DNA from: Apostichopus japonicus
Lineage: Eukaryota; Echinodermata; Holothuroidea; Aspidochirotida; Stichopodidae
NCBI RefSeq assembly: GCF_037975245.1
Contig: NC_092576.1
Coordinates: forward strand, 9,503,501-9,567,500
Length of the DNA: 64,000 nucleotides
Direction: 5' to 3'
In this document: piece after piece, positions 1 to 12,880 of the stretch
Layout: the number at the start of each line of letters is the position of its first letter
Numbering within the stretch: position 1 is the stretch's first letter
The notes under the pieces: generated by a model
Databases searched by the model: none
The model's input: the letters and a program-made list of their open reading frames with translations, nothing else
What the model was told of the DNA's origin: nothing
Made by a program: the position numbers and the translations under genes

Positions 1-496
1 GTCACTTACAGTATACGTGTCCTTTAGTCACTACTGTCCCGTGTTAATGCAGTATCTTCATTATAAACTTATCCTCTTACTATTGTATTACCCTCCTATA
101 TATCAAGTGCTACAGTGTCCTCCAGATAATGCTACTTATACGTATACATGTACTGTATGTCCTCTAGTCACGTACTGTCCCTTTAAGTAATAACAAATTC
201 TGCTAGCCAGACTAAAAGAACTGACCCCTGCACTTGTGTCTGGCATGCCTCAATAATGACATGAAAGCATTTTGACAATCTTCACTCTAATGAGAGTCAA
301 ATATTGCAAGATCACATCCCAAATTCTTTTGACAGTAGTACTTACAAAGTGTGAGACAAAGAAGATGTTACTGGGGAATTCAGCAAACCTTTAGTTGACA
401 TTGTCAAATGTTAACTACATGGAAAGAAAGGATATGTTTGAACATTGTTGCATATTTGTACTGTAGTATATATGTGCAGCACATGGAGTATAATTA
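1..496. other. AT-rich DNA, no gene seen
   Basis: No open frame, splice-bounded exon or RNA gene is visible. The stretch is AT-rich and contains several scattered TACTGTA/ACAGTA words, as does most of the first 26 kb. Confidence 0.6.
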
Positions 497-864
497 GGCG
501 GTGCCCCTATAAATGGGCGGTGCCCCTATAAGTGGGCAGTGTCCTAGAAGTGGGCGATGTCCTAGAAGTGGGCAGTCCCCTAGAAATGGACGGTGTCCTA
601 GAAGTGGGCAGTCCCCTAGAAGTGGACTGTGTCCTAGAAGTGGGCAGTCCCCTAGAAGTGGGTGGTGTCCTAGAAGTGGGCGGTGCCCCTAGAAGTGGGC
701 AGTTCCCTAGAAGTGGGCTGTGTCCTAGAAGTGGGCAGTGTCCTAGAAGTGGGCAGTCCCCAGAAGTGGGCTGTGTCTTAGAAGTGGATGGTGTCCTAGA
801 AGTGGGCGGTGCCCCTAGAAGTGGGCGGTGCCCCTAGAAGTGGGCGGTGCCCCTAAAAGTGGGG
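497..864. repeat. 18-19 bp minisatellite
   Basis: About twenty head-to-tail copies of a unit close to CCTAGAAGTGGGCGGTGCC, with 18-bp and 19-bp variants intermixed. Because the 18-bp variant is a multiple of three, part of the array is open as a hexapeptide repeat of the LEVGSP/LEVGGV type. The 19-bp variants shift the frame, and neither a flanking start context nor splice sites support a protein. Confidence 0.9.
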
Positions 865-2479
865 TGTAGGAACATACCGTGCTAACACTTTCCCATCATT
901 TAGTTTAGGCAGATAGGATAGTGCATATAATGTTGTTAAGTCGGAGACAGGTGAAGTGGCCAGAGCAAAGTAAATAGAGGAGGTGTGTCAATATATATGC
1001 TATATGTATGTAATCCCTTTAAATTTGAGTTGTGGTACACAACGTACCATGTTCACTGTCCAGTATTAGTACCATGTGCAGTACAAATATGAGTAAAAGT
1101 CAAATTCCGTATTGCGTCTGAGTCCTACGATCTGTACATGCTGAAGGATAGACATAAAGTACAGTAGCTTTGCACTAGTTTTAATATAAATACTTTATGA
1201 CTATTCAATATGTCCCTGTAGTACCAGTACAATTATAATGAAGTACAATCATAATAAATAATGAAGCATATTTGTTCAAATCAGGCAACTATGACGCTAT
1301 ACAGTACCATTAGCTAGGATATAAGTACAGTACATACAGTATAAGGACTCACTCTAATTACTAAACTAAACATACAGTATTGTATCTTGCACATACATAT
1401 GGTTGATAAGTACAGTACATGTACTGTAGTATAGTACAGTACCATATATCAGTACAGTACCAATCAGTATACAGTACAGTACTATATTACAGATATACAA
1501 TTTAAGAAGAATACCAGTCCGAGCAATTATCATACATGATGATACATACAGTATGGCATATTATTGACAATGTACAGTATATCATCAATTATACTAATAT
1601 AAATGCAGATTTTAACATGACTTAATAAATTATCATATGTACACAAACGATATTGAAGTGTGTATAAAATGGAGTAAACGAGATCAATCGTAAAACCAAC
1701 TGTGTTAACAATATACTAATATTATATATGTTATCTGTACTGCATACATGTGAGTGTACATGTAGGGCAGAGCTGTGTTTTAATATATAAACAGTATATA
1801 AAAGTGAATTTACTTGCAGTATGAGACTTGAGTGCATACAATATTAAAATACACAGTGTTAAAAAGTGTACATACCAGCAGTTTTAACATAAAGCTTACT
1901 GTAAATATCCAGTGGTAGCCTTAACAGGTAATACCTCACTACACACACATGTCAAGGTAACAATGAAGTAGTATATGAAAGCCAACTACAGTATATATAT
2001 CTGCATGCTACTGTATTCTAAACTATGTGTGTGAAGAATATGTACACATGAGGCAATTAAAGTACTGTATGTGTATTGTATTTATGTTGGCTGTAAATAA
2101 TGTAAACTCATTAAAAGTAATACTTTCCTCTCATGTTGTATATACAATGAATTTTCATCACACAATTATATGGCAATTAACTATGTCTTTCCATTAATTA
2201 AGTGTTTGTAAAGAGTTACCTAATTAAGAGAGTATATCCTACAAACAATGTACACATTATAATTTATAATTTAGCAAGATTTCTGAGTATGTGTGAATAT
2301 ATACGCTGTAGCTTTGTGAGAATAATGCATCAATTCATTTATGCAACAGACAGATACAAAATGTCTGAGCTTGGACTCTTTGTATTTATAACCCAGAAGA
2401 CCAAACTTACCTACCTGTACACAGTACAGTACATGAGAAGGAAGTGCATTGACCGTAGGGGTCAGGTGAAAGAGGAGGG
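865..2479. other. AT-rich DNA, no gene seen
   Basis: Very AT-rich sequence crowded with TACAGTA, GTACAGTAC and related words, especially 1310-1600. No convincing exon, RNA gene or transposon end was found. Confidence 0.6.
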
Positions 2480-2580
2480 TCCACAGTATTAAAATGGTTA
2501 CCAGTTCATTCTAGACACCGTTGAACGAACAAGAGTGTTAAGGTTGTGGGGGCGGCAGGTTAACAAAGAGTGAAGTAAAT
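2480..2580 (+). mobile_element. Solo half of the foldback MITE seen at 10878-11195
   Basis: This stretch aligns with the right arm of the element at 10878-11195. Shared blocks occur in the same order: ACAGT.TTAAAA, TTACCAG, CTAGACAC, AAGGTTGTGG, GGCAGGT/GACAGGT and finally GAAGTAAAT. The left arm is missing and the copy is visibly more diverged. Confidence 0.7.
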
Positions 2581-5285
2581 CTTTGTCAATGTGTAGCAAA
2601 TTCTCTAAAGTATATCAAACTAATTATTCCACTTTGATGATTATGTACATACAGTATGGAGCAATAGCAATCAATATAAACACAAGAGTACCATGCATGT
2701 ACTGTACATACATGCATACACAGGGAATACAAATTCAATGTTCACATTTTTGGCCATCTAGCAGCGTTTAAGGCTCAAGACTTTTAGATTTTAAAAATAT
2801 TTTCAGATTATAAAATAATGGTTACTATAGCAGATTATGAAACAATATGGTTCCTATAACAGATTATAAGATAATATGGTTCCTGTGTGTACAAAACTGC
2901 TAACATCAATGCAACTGTATATATAGCAATATTTACCCATTTTGCAGGGCATTTTGGGACAGTGATATGAAATAAATTATTCCCTCTAACTGTGGTACAG
3001 CTAACTCTACTACAGTAAATTAAAGCATGACCCTATATACACACAGACTCGCAACACACAGAAACCCATCATGGTTATGAAGTACCTTGTGGGTGGTACA
3101 TACTCCATCCACAAACGCTAATTTCGATATAACGTCCACACAGCAGCCAAACACCAGCTCTATCCAAACCGAACAGAGCAAAGAGAATGAGAAGGATGAG
3201 GATGATGAACAGGGAAGAAGGGAACAGCTGAGATGAGAGCCGAATCCATCACTCCTCCGTTGAACAATTTAGAACCTGTCCAGCAGCAAAATGACAACAA
3301 GCCGTAGTGATGTGTGAACCGGCCATCGCACACCCAAGTATGCTAAGAACTTAGACTATGCCGCAAACGTTGGTGACAACAACATCAATAACTGATCGGG
3401 TTGTTCGTAATAATCATTGTAAACGTGGGTTTTGGGGTTTTATTTTTGTTTCCCACAGACTGTGTATATACATACAGTAGGATATTATCGATTTAATAAC
3501 GACACCAAAATCGCAGAAGGAACCTGCCTCAAATTAATTACATGTAATTAGTAAGCAAGATATGTACATATGAATGAAGTATATTTTTATTACTACATAA
3601 AATTAGCAAACAAGATACAGTACATGTACATATACTGAATGAAGTTATATATATATATCCTGCATACGAAGTACAGAGGAAGTCTCACATTGACTTCAAA
3701 GCTGGAAAAGTAATTATAATTTAATCTCGCTATGGCTTTTACGGTTTATTAATATATACGTACAGTCAAGCGCAGTTAACTCTCAATACTACTACTTAAG
3801 TGTAATTATGAACTTTGTCATTTATTTACTGCAAACCAAATAAAGAATGAAAATTTTTCTTTCAATACTGTGATTCGTTTAGATAAGTTTTGGCAGGTAC
3901 AGTGTACTGCTATCCTGTGTATACCTTTATAAGACAGAGCGCAATTCATCTGCTTTGTTAAGTTGGGATCCTGTCATGTTACTTCCGTTGCACACAAAAC
4001 TATTTGGTATTGGACCAGACATTCAGTTGATAATTAATTACTTGCCAAATGGGAAGCAAGCAAGAAAATAAGATTTCACCAAGATCTCTCAATTAGTTTG
4101 GTTGCAGAGATATCCAACTATGTGTGAACATCACATGGGTTGGTCAAAAAATGCCTCAATCTTACTGGTTTTGGGGAGGGGGAGGGGGTTTGTGAATATT
4201 GTACTTATTGTACGATATATAGATACAGTATCTCTGAGATTTCTGCAAAGATGCACATTACATGCACCGTCAGGGACTATAAGCGTTGAGTCGGACTTGA
4301 TCGCAGTTTATACCGGTCTTTCTTGATGGAAGGGTCTTATAAGGACAGGTTTTATGTGGTACCCCCACCTGGAGTAGTATAGGCATTAGGCACATGTAGA
4401 TTATTGGAGACAGGTTCAGAGAGGGGGGCACTTAATCAGGGATACATCCAAACACAAGTCTGAGAATGGAGGTTGGAGGGGCAGGGAAGGGTGACCATGA
4501 GTTGAGTCAATAGCCCAATGGTCTTAAAATCACTGTGCATTGCAGTGCCATTGCTGTATTGTGTAGGGCCATCATTCCCCCACCTACCCACCCACCCACC
4601 CACCCCCTGCACCAGGGCCCTGTAATTACGGTACAGAGTTACAACCCAACACAACATGCAGCTTTTTATACACCTCTCTTTAATGTTCCCAGCACAATAC
4701 GTTTTAGGCTTGAAAATATCACCTTGTCCGGATTATGACCTTCAAATAATTACTTCTCTTTTTTGGGAGTCATCTCCCAAAGCTCCACATCACAACAGGG
4801 CTGAACAAATGACAAAAGAAGACCAGAAGATATCCTTGGATGCTTTCATCTACTCACCTAAAGTAAAAGGTACTTAATCAATGGGACTCACTAATTGCAG
4901 ACAAACTGACACTTATGGAAAGAAAAATATGTCACATTGTTATAGGTAGCTGATAACCCCAATCTAAATATCTGGTGTCTAACTCAAGATGAGGTTGATT
5001 CAATGTTAACCTATTTTTGGGGTAGCTTTTAATTCCAGCATAGCAGGAAGATTGGAATCTATCTTTGGATGCATGCTTTTATCTCCCCTCACCTTAAGTA
5101 AATGTACTTAATTACAGCATGTTTGGCTTGCCATAGCTGAACAAGATCACATCACTGACAATTTGACAAAGTGTTGGGATGAGGGCATCTTGACGAGATA
5201 ATTTACTTGAAAATCTGGTTACACTCAAGCTTGACAATTTGTCTGACAGATCCATATTAACCATCTGACAGTTTGAGATTTGTTG

Positions 5286-5293
<8 letters not shown>

Positions 5294-5318
<25 letters not shown>

Positions 5319-5319
5319 G
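5294..5319 (+). repeat. Poly(G) tract of about 26 bases
   Basis: An uninterrupted G run followed by further G-rich sequence. It is the longest of many G or C homopolymer tracts in this window and could form G-quadruplex structure. The exact length in a draft assembly should be treated with caution. Confidence 0.9.
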
Positions 5320-7384
5320 ATGGGTTGATGGGGGAGGCTATGCAATTACAATATATCTGGTGGTTAAAGCAGTACTCTGTGGTTGGTAAGAGAGTTGAAA
5401 TTCACTATAAAATAAGCAATTTTTATAAACAAAATATCTACACTACCGTCATTGTCTTCACAGGGCCTGTCTTTAGAGGCATACGAGTTGATCGCATCAA
5501 ATGGCGAAAAAACTTAATTAAATTAAATCGAAATTAAAGTGTACTAACTGTAGCATCTTACAACCATACCAGTTCAGCATTCTTATTGAGCCCAACCATC
5601 CTCTAACCCGCTCCCATCCTCCAACCCACTCCTTCCATCCCTCCCACACAAGTCCCAATCACCCCCCCCCCCCCTCCTCAAATACCCTTTCGTAATACCA
5701 GGTCAATGGTCATATAGTCTCCCATTTATATTCTATAAGTTTTGAATATACACCACATACAGTATGGCCGGACTTTCCTCAAAAACGGAACTTAACATAA
5801 ATAAGCAGTTCTGTGCAATATAGTACTATTTATATTTTATCTCATATCAGACTTTTTCATCTGAGATTACTACAGAGCCCTGGGGTATTCTAAATCATTA
5901 GCATGGATTTTGCAGACTCTTCAGGGTCAAAATGAAATTAAAAACTCCCTCAGTCTGATAATCTTTAATATTTAAAAGCCATCTGAATTATCTATCTATA
6001 AGGTCAATTATGAAACTGCTACAAAAGGTTTTGTAAGATTTTATGGGACTATAATGGCCTTAGGGTATACCAGTATTGCCATTCCCAAATATGCCAGAAA
6101 TAAGGCCAGCAGTAGTCGCTTCCAAAGTGTAGTTCTGTTTTGTAGCGAATTTCTCAGCCTTACATACGGTAATTGCTCCAGTTGTAAATTAATAATTTTT
6201 TTTTTCAATTTTCTGTGAATACATTGATGCCATTGTGGATATATAGTATCTGAACATATAACTGGTCAATTATTTGAGAAATTTTTGTTTGAAATTTTGA
6301 ATTTTCAAAACGATTTTTGATTTCATTTGAAAAATGGACTGGACACAGTATTCATGTGTGCATACTGTACATGTACTGTTAGTGTCTGTATATACAGTAT
6401 AGTGTGCATGTCTGTAGTACTATAGATAGATTGGTATGCAATAGGCCATATAAAGACAAACAATTGAAAAGCAAGTTAATTCAAAGTTAAAAATACATTA
6501 TTGAAGGTGTGCCTCAAACAGTACATGTACACTGCTGGATTGAATGCACAGTAAACCTCAGTGCATTGTACATGTACAGATACATATGTATTAACTAACC
6601 TAATTTACATTTGTATAGTTAAATACACCAAAGTATATATACAACACCTGCATGCTATTAAACTAAGGAAATAAAATCCATTTCAAAAACTATACGTCTA
6701 TTAAGCAGTAGATTGAAAGCTAATTAAGGTACTTCAAACTCCCATCGTAAAATGAACAAGTTTGCATTTTGTAGTGATGTACAGTAATTGAAAGTAAGCA
6801 TTGGCCAATGTGACATTAATTATACAGTACTGTAAGAAATATAAATTGTTATGAAAAACTTCCTAAACACAGCTTAAATCTGATTCTGTTTGGAATTAGT
6901 TTAATAAATAGATGGAGGTGATACCAATTATGACACACTTTCAGAAATAGCAATGGAAAAGAAGACAGAAATGTAATATGCAGTGCTATCTAAACAAATC
7001 TCTCAGTGTATGTTTTACACACTTGTAAGTGAAGTCAAATGTCCTGATACCTCCCCTAAATATCTCCAAACGAATCAAAAATAATTATTATTTTAATTTA
7101 AAAATAACTTTAGACCTCTAGATCTTATGGTTCAAGGTATTTACGGTTAGGTTTGCCTTCTACTTTACATTGAAAAGGTTTCTTGTCTCAAAACTTGGAA
7201 CCGAGTCAAGTTTCATAATTTGTTTAATGTCGGCTCTATTGGAAGGGTCCTTAGATGCAATCTGGTACTATATTTAGCAACTTGAAGTAGCTTTATTTAC
7301 AAGAATATTTGGGCTTAGTCTGTCAGATATTTATGTTTTTAATTCAGGCAGATAAAGTTTTTGTTTGATTTTATTTTTTTTAAC

Positions 7385-7471
7385 ACTACAATACACATCT
7401 GAGGGGGCATGTAGGGGGGCACAAGTTTGTGTAGGGAGGGCACGTGCCCCCCCAGGTTGTTGATGCCACTG
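7385..7471 (-). mobile_element. Possible hAT-like MITE terminus
   Basis: On the - strand the segment begins with CAGTGGCATC and runs into a GGGGGGGCACGTGCCC palindrome. The same palindrome sits just inside the left end of the MITE at 59913-60371, and CAGTGGC resembles the end of the element at 16285-16692. The opposite terminus was not located, so this is a fragment call. Confidence 0.4.
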
Positions 7472-10400
7472 GATGGGGGGTAGTGCAATTTGCTTAAACT
7501 GAAACTGAAACTGCATGATATTGAGTAAAGACCAACAGGTACTGTAAGAAGGAAGTGAATTAAGAAACCTCATATTTTTACATTTAGGAAAAAAACATGT
7601 AAAACAAAACCAGCCAACAAAATGCACTGAAACATTGCTTTCAAATTCTTTTTTAGTTCTAAAGACTCCCCACTGAACATCGTGAGACAGTAGACAGGCA
7701 TGTTTCCCCTTAAAACTGCGTACATTATCTTACGTGCAAAATGTATCCACCATTTGTTTTTGAGGTGGGGGGTGCAATTTTGTGAACTGTCATTTGCAAG
7801 CTGTCCTAATTTCCATTAATAGCAAACTGAGAAGCCCCCTTCAGTGATATATGGTTACTTTGTGTCTTTTGCAAATTCGTTTTTACTCTACAGGGAGTGT
7901 GGAAACTTGAAGTATGTGACTTCTGGGAGGAAGAAAACTGATCAAAGAAATGGGCAAAAAGTAAAAACTATTGCAAAAATAAAATTTATAAAAAAAGGGC
8001 CAATCTAACTGATGTCATAAATTACATACACAGTAGATCTACAGAGACTATAAACACACACGCACATGCAGTACAGTAGCTACAATAAGGGTTGTGGGAA
8101 TGTACAGTATGTTGCGCCATCTAATTAAATTCTCTGAAAGAGATGGCATGCCCACAGACCATATCTCACAAACCAGACTTCCATCAGAATTTATCAGAGA
8201 ATGAAAACAGGTTAAAGACGAGCGTTAATTTACTACGGTCTTACGGTACGACATCAATTTCCATTAGGGACAATAACGGAAGGATTGTTGTCCTTTAACG
8301 TGAGGTAAATCTTCCTTAGTTTCCAGTCGCTGGATACAAGCTGTTAGCATTACGACGAGATATTATTACGGAGAGCCCTAAGTATCTACTGCAGGGCTAA
8401 TGCACAGATTGGCGGGGTGCGATAAATTACGCCGTACAACTTCACGACGTCGACACAGGCAGATACATCTGACTGGATGTGGTGGGGGAGGGTGGGGAGG
8501 GGCAAGAATTTGTTCACATCATAGATCAGATTATATTATTATCCTGAAACATAATCAGTTGCTTTACTTTGAACAGTTAGCACATTATGAATTAGCCCGG
8601 GAGATGGGGGGTGGACATTGGGAGAGGGGGTATATGTACAATTGGCAATGATAGGATGGATTGTTTTAAATGCATACTGTAGTACACTCACTTCTAAGGC
8701 ACTGTGTCAAAAGGAAAAGCTGTAGCAGCTGCAAGATCCTCTGCAGCAAGGCTGAACCAATGTCAAACAATAAAGATCATCTCCACAGCTAGACCAACGA
8801 TGTGCCCAATGTGTTAAACTGCAGAGCACAAAAGATTATACTACGCAGCCTGGCTGCAGGATGCTGCAGCACCCTCAGCGTCCGCAACTTTTTGACACAG
8901 TGAGCTTTGGCCATACAGTAGGACCACAAATGCTAGCATACATGTGAGTGAATTACAGTTACTTGTGTGAAGGTAGGTGTTAAAGTGTATCGGTATGGCC
9001 AAAAGAAAGCTAGAAAAGAATACCAAACTATTCACCTACTGCACTGTAACTCAAACCGTAAAACCGTCATTCGATCATCAAGGAGGAAGCTTTTCTTCTC
9101 CTAAGATGACAGTATTTGGCTGTAATTTGATGCTTTTGAAAGTTAAATCTCTGGAAGACACCTGTATTAAACTTTAGAGGTGTATTTCATATGACATATC
9201 ATGAATTGTGGCTACATACTCCAGGAAGATAAAAAACAAAACTTACACCACCAGTTGTACACTGTATTCTTTCTTGTTTTGCCACCCACCAACCCATCCC
9301 CCTCCCCCCCTACCCCCGGTGCCACATTTTGCGGCACCATTTAAGGGCATTACCTTTAATCTGGGATATTGTGTGGAAGTAACCTTCCCAGACGAAAGAC
9401 CTCCAAACAAGTCTTGGGTCTATTTTTAATTGAATTGTCTCTCTGATGGCATTTCCTGATCATAGAGAAATTACTTCCTTTCCGGTTCAAAGCGGTTCAG
9501 ATTTTTTTTACGATCTGAAGTACTTAGGAAAACCACTACGGTAGAACGATGCTGAGCGCACAAAAGCAGGGCAGATGTTAGGAACATTTCCGGAGATAAA
9601 GATTAAGATTAAAGATAAATATTTTCAAGGGAAAAGTGAATTATTCCTTCCTTGGGTTATGATGGTATTTTTTAAGATGATGTGCATTAAAAAGAGTTGA
9701 ACACTTCATATTGCCAAAAATTTCTACGGATTGGGAAGGACATTATTGACTAATATCGGGGATTGGAACTTGCAGTGACATCAGCAGCCTGGATGGACTA
9801 CTTACTGTAGGACATTCACAGGGGAGGAGTATGGCCCTGACATTTTGTTGAAGATAACTTGAATGTAGAAGGGCCTGATTTCAATCCTCCCCAGAAGAAA
9901 TAAATCAAATTTTGACGGGGAAATTGATGGCAAATTCTGAGGCATATTTAGGCTACAAATTAGATAATTACTGTATAGTGTGTCTACCAGTAATTAAAAC
10001 TGTGCCAACTTATTTACAGTACCAGTGAGTTCTTTGTGTGTGACTGAGGAAAGCGATGGGGCATTTGCCATCCTCCCCTCCCCCTCCCTCTATTTTCTAT
10101 TGCTATTTTCCTACATTTAGGGGGACCAAATTTGCTGTTCAGGACGGACGGACAGAAGAACAAAATGTACAGTAAGACATGAAGACCCTTGGTTACTTGC
10201 ATGGACAATATGCAGAACAAACTTCCGAATCGTTTACTTAGTCTGGTATACATTTTAAATATATTATCTTGCAGAATGTTATGTCAGGGAACTGCTACTT
10301 GGGAACTAACTCCTCAAAAATTCTTCTAAATCATTTTTTGATGAAGGATTATAGACACAAAACTACCAACAAGATCATTATCATTGACCTAATTGCTCTC

Positions 10401-10877
10401 AAAGAACCAGTTTACTTTACTCCCTAGAGATCATACCAGTTATGTCAAATTTGTCAGAATTAAACAAATAGTGTAAAATCTTACACTACTGTACATGTTA
10501 TCCTACCATGCATATACAGTAAGAGGTCTGTAGTTTTTCAGCTTCTTGAGATATATACAGCATTTTTGAGAGTTTCATGTTTGCTCTTATCATTTTCACA
10601 TTTTGGCAACTGCTGACCTTAAATGACCTTTGACCTCCACCCAAAACAATATGGTTCTTTTACTCATTATGGGGGAAGCCATATACCATATATATTAGAA
10701 CTGCAAAGGTTACCCATATTGAGATATCCTGTTTACAAGCACACACACATACATACGTGCCCACACACACACGCCAACTTGACTGCATACAGTAAGTTAC
10801 CTGCCTGCCTATAGCAAGTAACCAAAAATCCATAAATAGAAAATTGCCCTATATATTATAAAACTTACTGGTTTATA

Positions 10878-11195
10878 TATTTATGAGTGACCCGCTTACC
10901 TGTCTCCCCACAACCTTGGCACCGCGTTCTACCGTGTCTAGTATGCCCTGGTAATCTTTTAACACTGTGCACCCTCAGTGACCGATCATATCCGGTCAGT
11001 GACCTCCTTCGAAGAAAATTTTTCCCAATACGAAAAACATGTGAGACACTTTGGATGGTAGAATGAGGAGGTTACCGACTGGACTGACCGGTCACTGAGG
11101 GTGCACAGTGTTAAAAGATTACCAGGGCATACTAGACACGGTAGAATGCGGTGCCAAGGTTGTGGGGAGACAGGTAAGCGGGGAACGAAGTAAAT
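10878..11195. mobile_element. Foldback MITE with roughly 100-bp terminal inverted repeats
   Basis: The left arm (CCCGCTTACCTGTCTCCCC through GTGCACCCTCAGTGACCG) is repeated in reverse complement at the right (CGGTCACTGAGGGTGCAC through GGGGAGACAGGTAAGCGGG) with very few mismatches. The loop is about 100 bp and has no coding capacity. The element is therefore a non-autonomous inverted-repeat transposon. A solo-arm relative at 2480-2580 shows the family is present more than once. The outer boundaries and target duplication are unclear. Confidence 0.85.
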
Positions 11196-12290
11196 AAATT
11201 ACATCTTAAGCTTTACATATATGTATTTGTAAGAATGAATTTAGAGGATTTTCAGATGAACCTCATGTTGTTACCAAGGAAACAATCGTCAGTTAAAATA
11301 AGATTTTTGGATTCTTATTAAGATAACCATCCTAGACCTTTCTTTAAAACATAAAATGCCTTTCAAGTTCATTTGTCATGTACTCATGTTCCAGTTCACT
11401 ATAACAGAGAAAGTCATTGCACAGAGACTTTCTCAAATTCTTGCAATTACATGCAGAAAGGGCAATTCAGTAAGAACTTCTCAATCTTGTTTTCACATTT
11501 ACTAAATAAAATGTTGAATAGTTCAAATAATTGAACTTAACTGTTGTAACTGGATAAATTTCAGTGTAAAGTTTAGTCAAGTTACCAAAATCAAACACAA
11601 ACACCTGTTTTAACAAAGTTAATTTTAAATACTGCAAATGAACATGAAATACTTAAAAGTAACATATTTTTACCTTGGTAAAAGACTTGGGATAAATTTA
11701 TGTAACATACCTGCAATATGCATCCAGACATGAATGAAACAGAATGTAACCATTAAACTCACAGTACGCACACTGTTGTGCTTAATCTAGACTCACAATG
11801 TACAACTGTACATATAGAACTTGTGTTTATCTCGACTTACTGAACGAAACTAGTTACAGTGCGCAATTCTAACTGCAGACCAGAGTGTTCCCCGTTCAAT
11901 GACTCTTACAGGAGGAAGTTAAATCAGTTAACTACGGCTAACGGTAATACCACCACCAGACGAAATAGAAATTTTGTCACATCCTGAAATGGACGGAATG
12001 GTCGATATGAGATACTGTATACTGTATTACCCATGATAGTTTCTGTTCACCCAGTTTACCAAACTTGATGTTATTGATAGGAACCTGCAGAGAAGACTAA
12101 CAAGTTGGTAATTTCCTTTGGAAGCAACAGGGGATATATACTTACTTGATTAAGAGCTGCGTATTTGAGAGGGTCTGTTTACATCTCTGCGTAAAGATAT
12201 ATAGATCCATTTTGTTTGTAAACATACACACAGTGGCACTAAAAGATGTGGCTCTTCGCGCGAAGGCTTTAACCCTTTGTAGGTCACGGA
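11196..12290. other. No gene seen
   Basis: AT-rich single-copy-looking sequence without a supportable exon, RNA gene or repeat. Confidence 0.55.
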
Positions 12291-12400
12291 AAGAAAAGTC
12301 AAGTGACAGTGTGACTTGTTTAAGAACACTTGTTGTTTCATTTTGTACGGTCTGCAAATGAATGGTCTAGTCCTCACCAGCCACTGAGATATGTGTTTGG
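12291..12400 (+). repeat. Direct repeat copy A flanking a SINE
   Basis: Blocks such as GAAAAGTCAA, TGTTTAAGAACACTT, TGCAAATGAATGGTCTAG and CCAGCCACTGAGAT recur in order at 12772-12880. The SINE lies between the two copies. Confidence 0.8.
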
Positions 12401-12423
12401 AAAATGGCTTGTAAACCTATAGA

Positions 12424-12745
12424 GAGCGTGGTGGCCAATTGGCTGTAGACGTCGGACACTCGGACTTGTGATCCAAGGATTGCTGGTTCGATTCCTGCCT
12501 ATTTCCATTATGTTGTGTCCTTCCAGGGCAAGATGCTTTATCTCACTTGCCTCTCTCCACCCAGGGGTTAAATGGGTTCCTGTGAGGTAACTTGTCATTG
12601 GGCGCAGTATATAACTGCTGTCGACTGGAGGGATTGTCTCTGGGACAGGTTATCATTGACCAGGGGTAATATAACGTCAGTAAAGCGCTTTGAGACCTAT
12701 CGCTGGTATAAAGGGCTACATAAAAAGCAAATATTATTATTATTT
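12424..12745 (+). mobile_element. tRNA-derived SINE with L2-like tail, full length
   Basis: The head carries a polymerase III promoter: an A-box-like TGGCCAATTGG at 12432-12442 and a perfect B box GGTTCGATTCC at 12485-12495. A body of about 180 bp follows. The tail has the GTAAAGCGCTTTGAGACC...GGTATAAAG.GCTA.ATAAA motif typical of SINEs that borrow the 3' end of L2/CR1-type LINEs, then an ATT repeat. A second, head-less copy lies on the - strand at 38402-38585 and is nearly identical over the body, which shows the family was mobile fairly recently. Family naming would need a repeat database. Confidence 0.85.
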
Positions 12746-12771
12746 AACCTAATTTGCAGCTGGTCATGAAC

Positions 12772-12880
12772 AGAAAAGTCAACTTACCTGTACAGTGTAA
12801 CTTGTTTAGAACACTTTATTTTTCATTTTGCACCTGCAAATAAATGGTCTAGCCCACACCAGCCACTGAGATCTACGTGT
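12772..12880 (+). repeat. Direct repeat copy B flanking a SINE
   Basis: Diverged second copy of 12291-12400. A third partial copy begins near 12894, where AGCTGGTC.TGAACA.AAAAGTCAACTT is repeated once more. Confidence 0.75.

Larger units (their letters stand above)
2581..10877. other. 8.3 kb with no supported gene
   Basis: Short open frames here are AT-rich or low-complexity and lack splice context. Two patches are richer in CpG and less repetitive (about 3060-3420 and 8200-8480) and could be promoter-proximal, but no complete exon can be defined. On the - strand, 3260-3088 ends in an acceptable donor after CACAAG, which is not enough to call a gene. Confidence 0.5.

Noticed and set aside
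3088-3420. Possible first exon of a - strand gene with a donor after CACAAG
   Set aside because: All three frames are compromised by stops or lack a convincing start, and no downstream exon is visible between here and the window edge.
12424-12500. Functional tRNA gene
   Set aside because: The B box is perfect but the A box and acceptor stem are not, and it is joined to a SINE body and tail.
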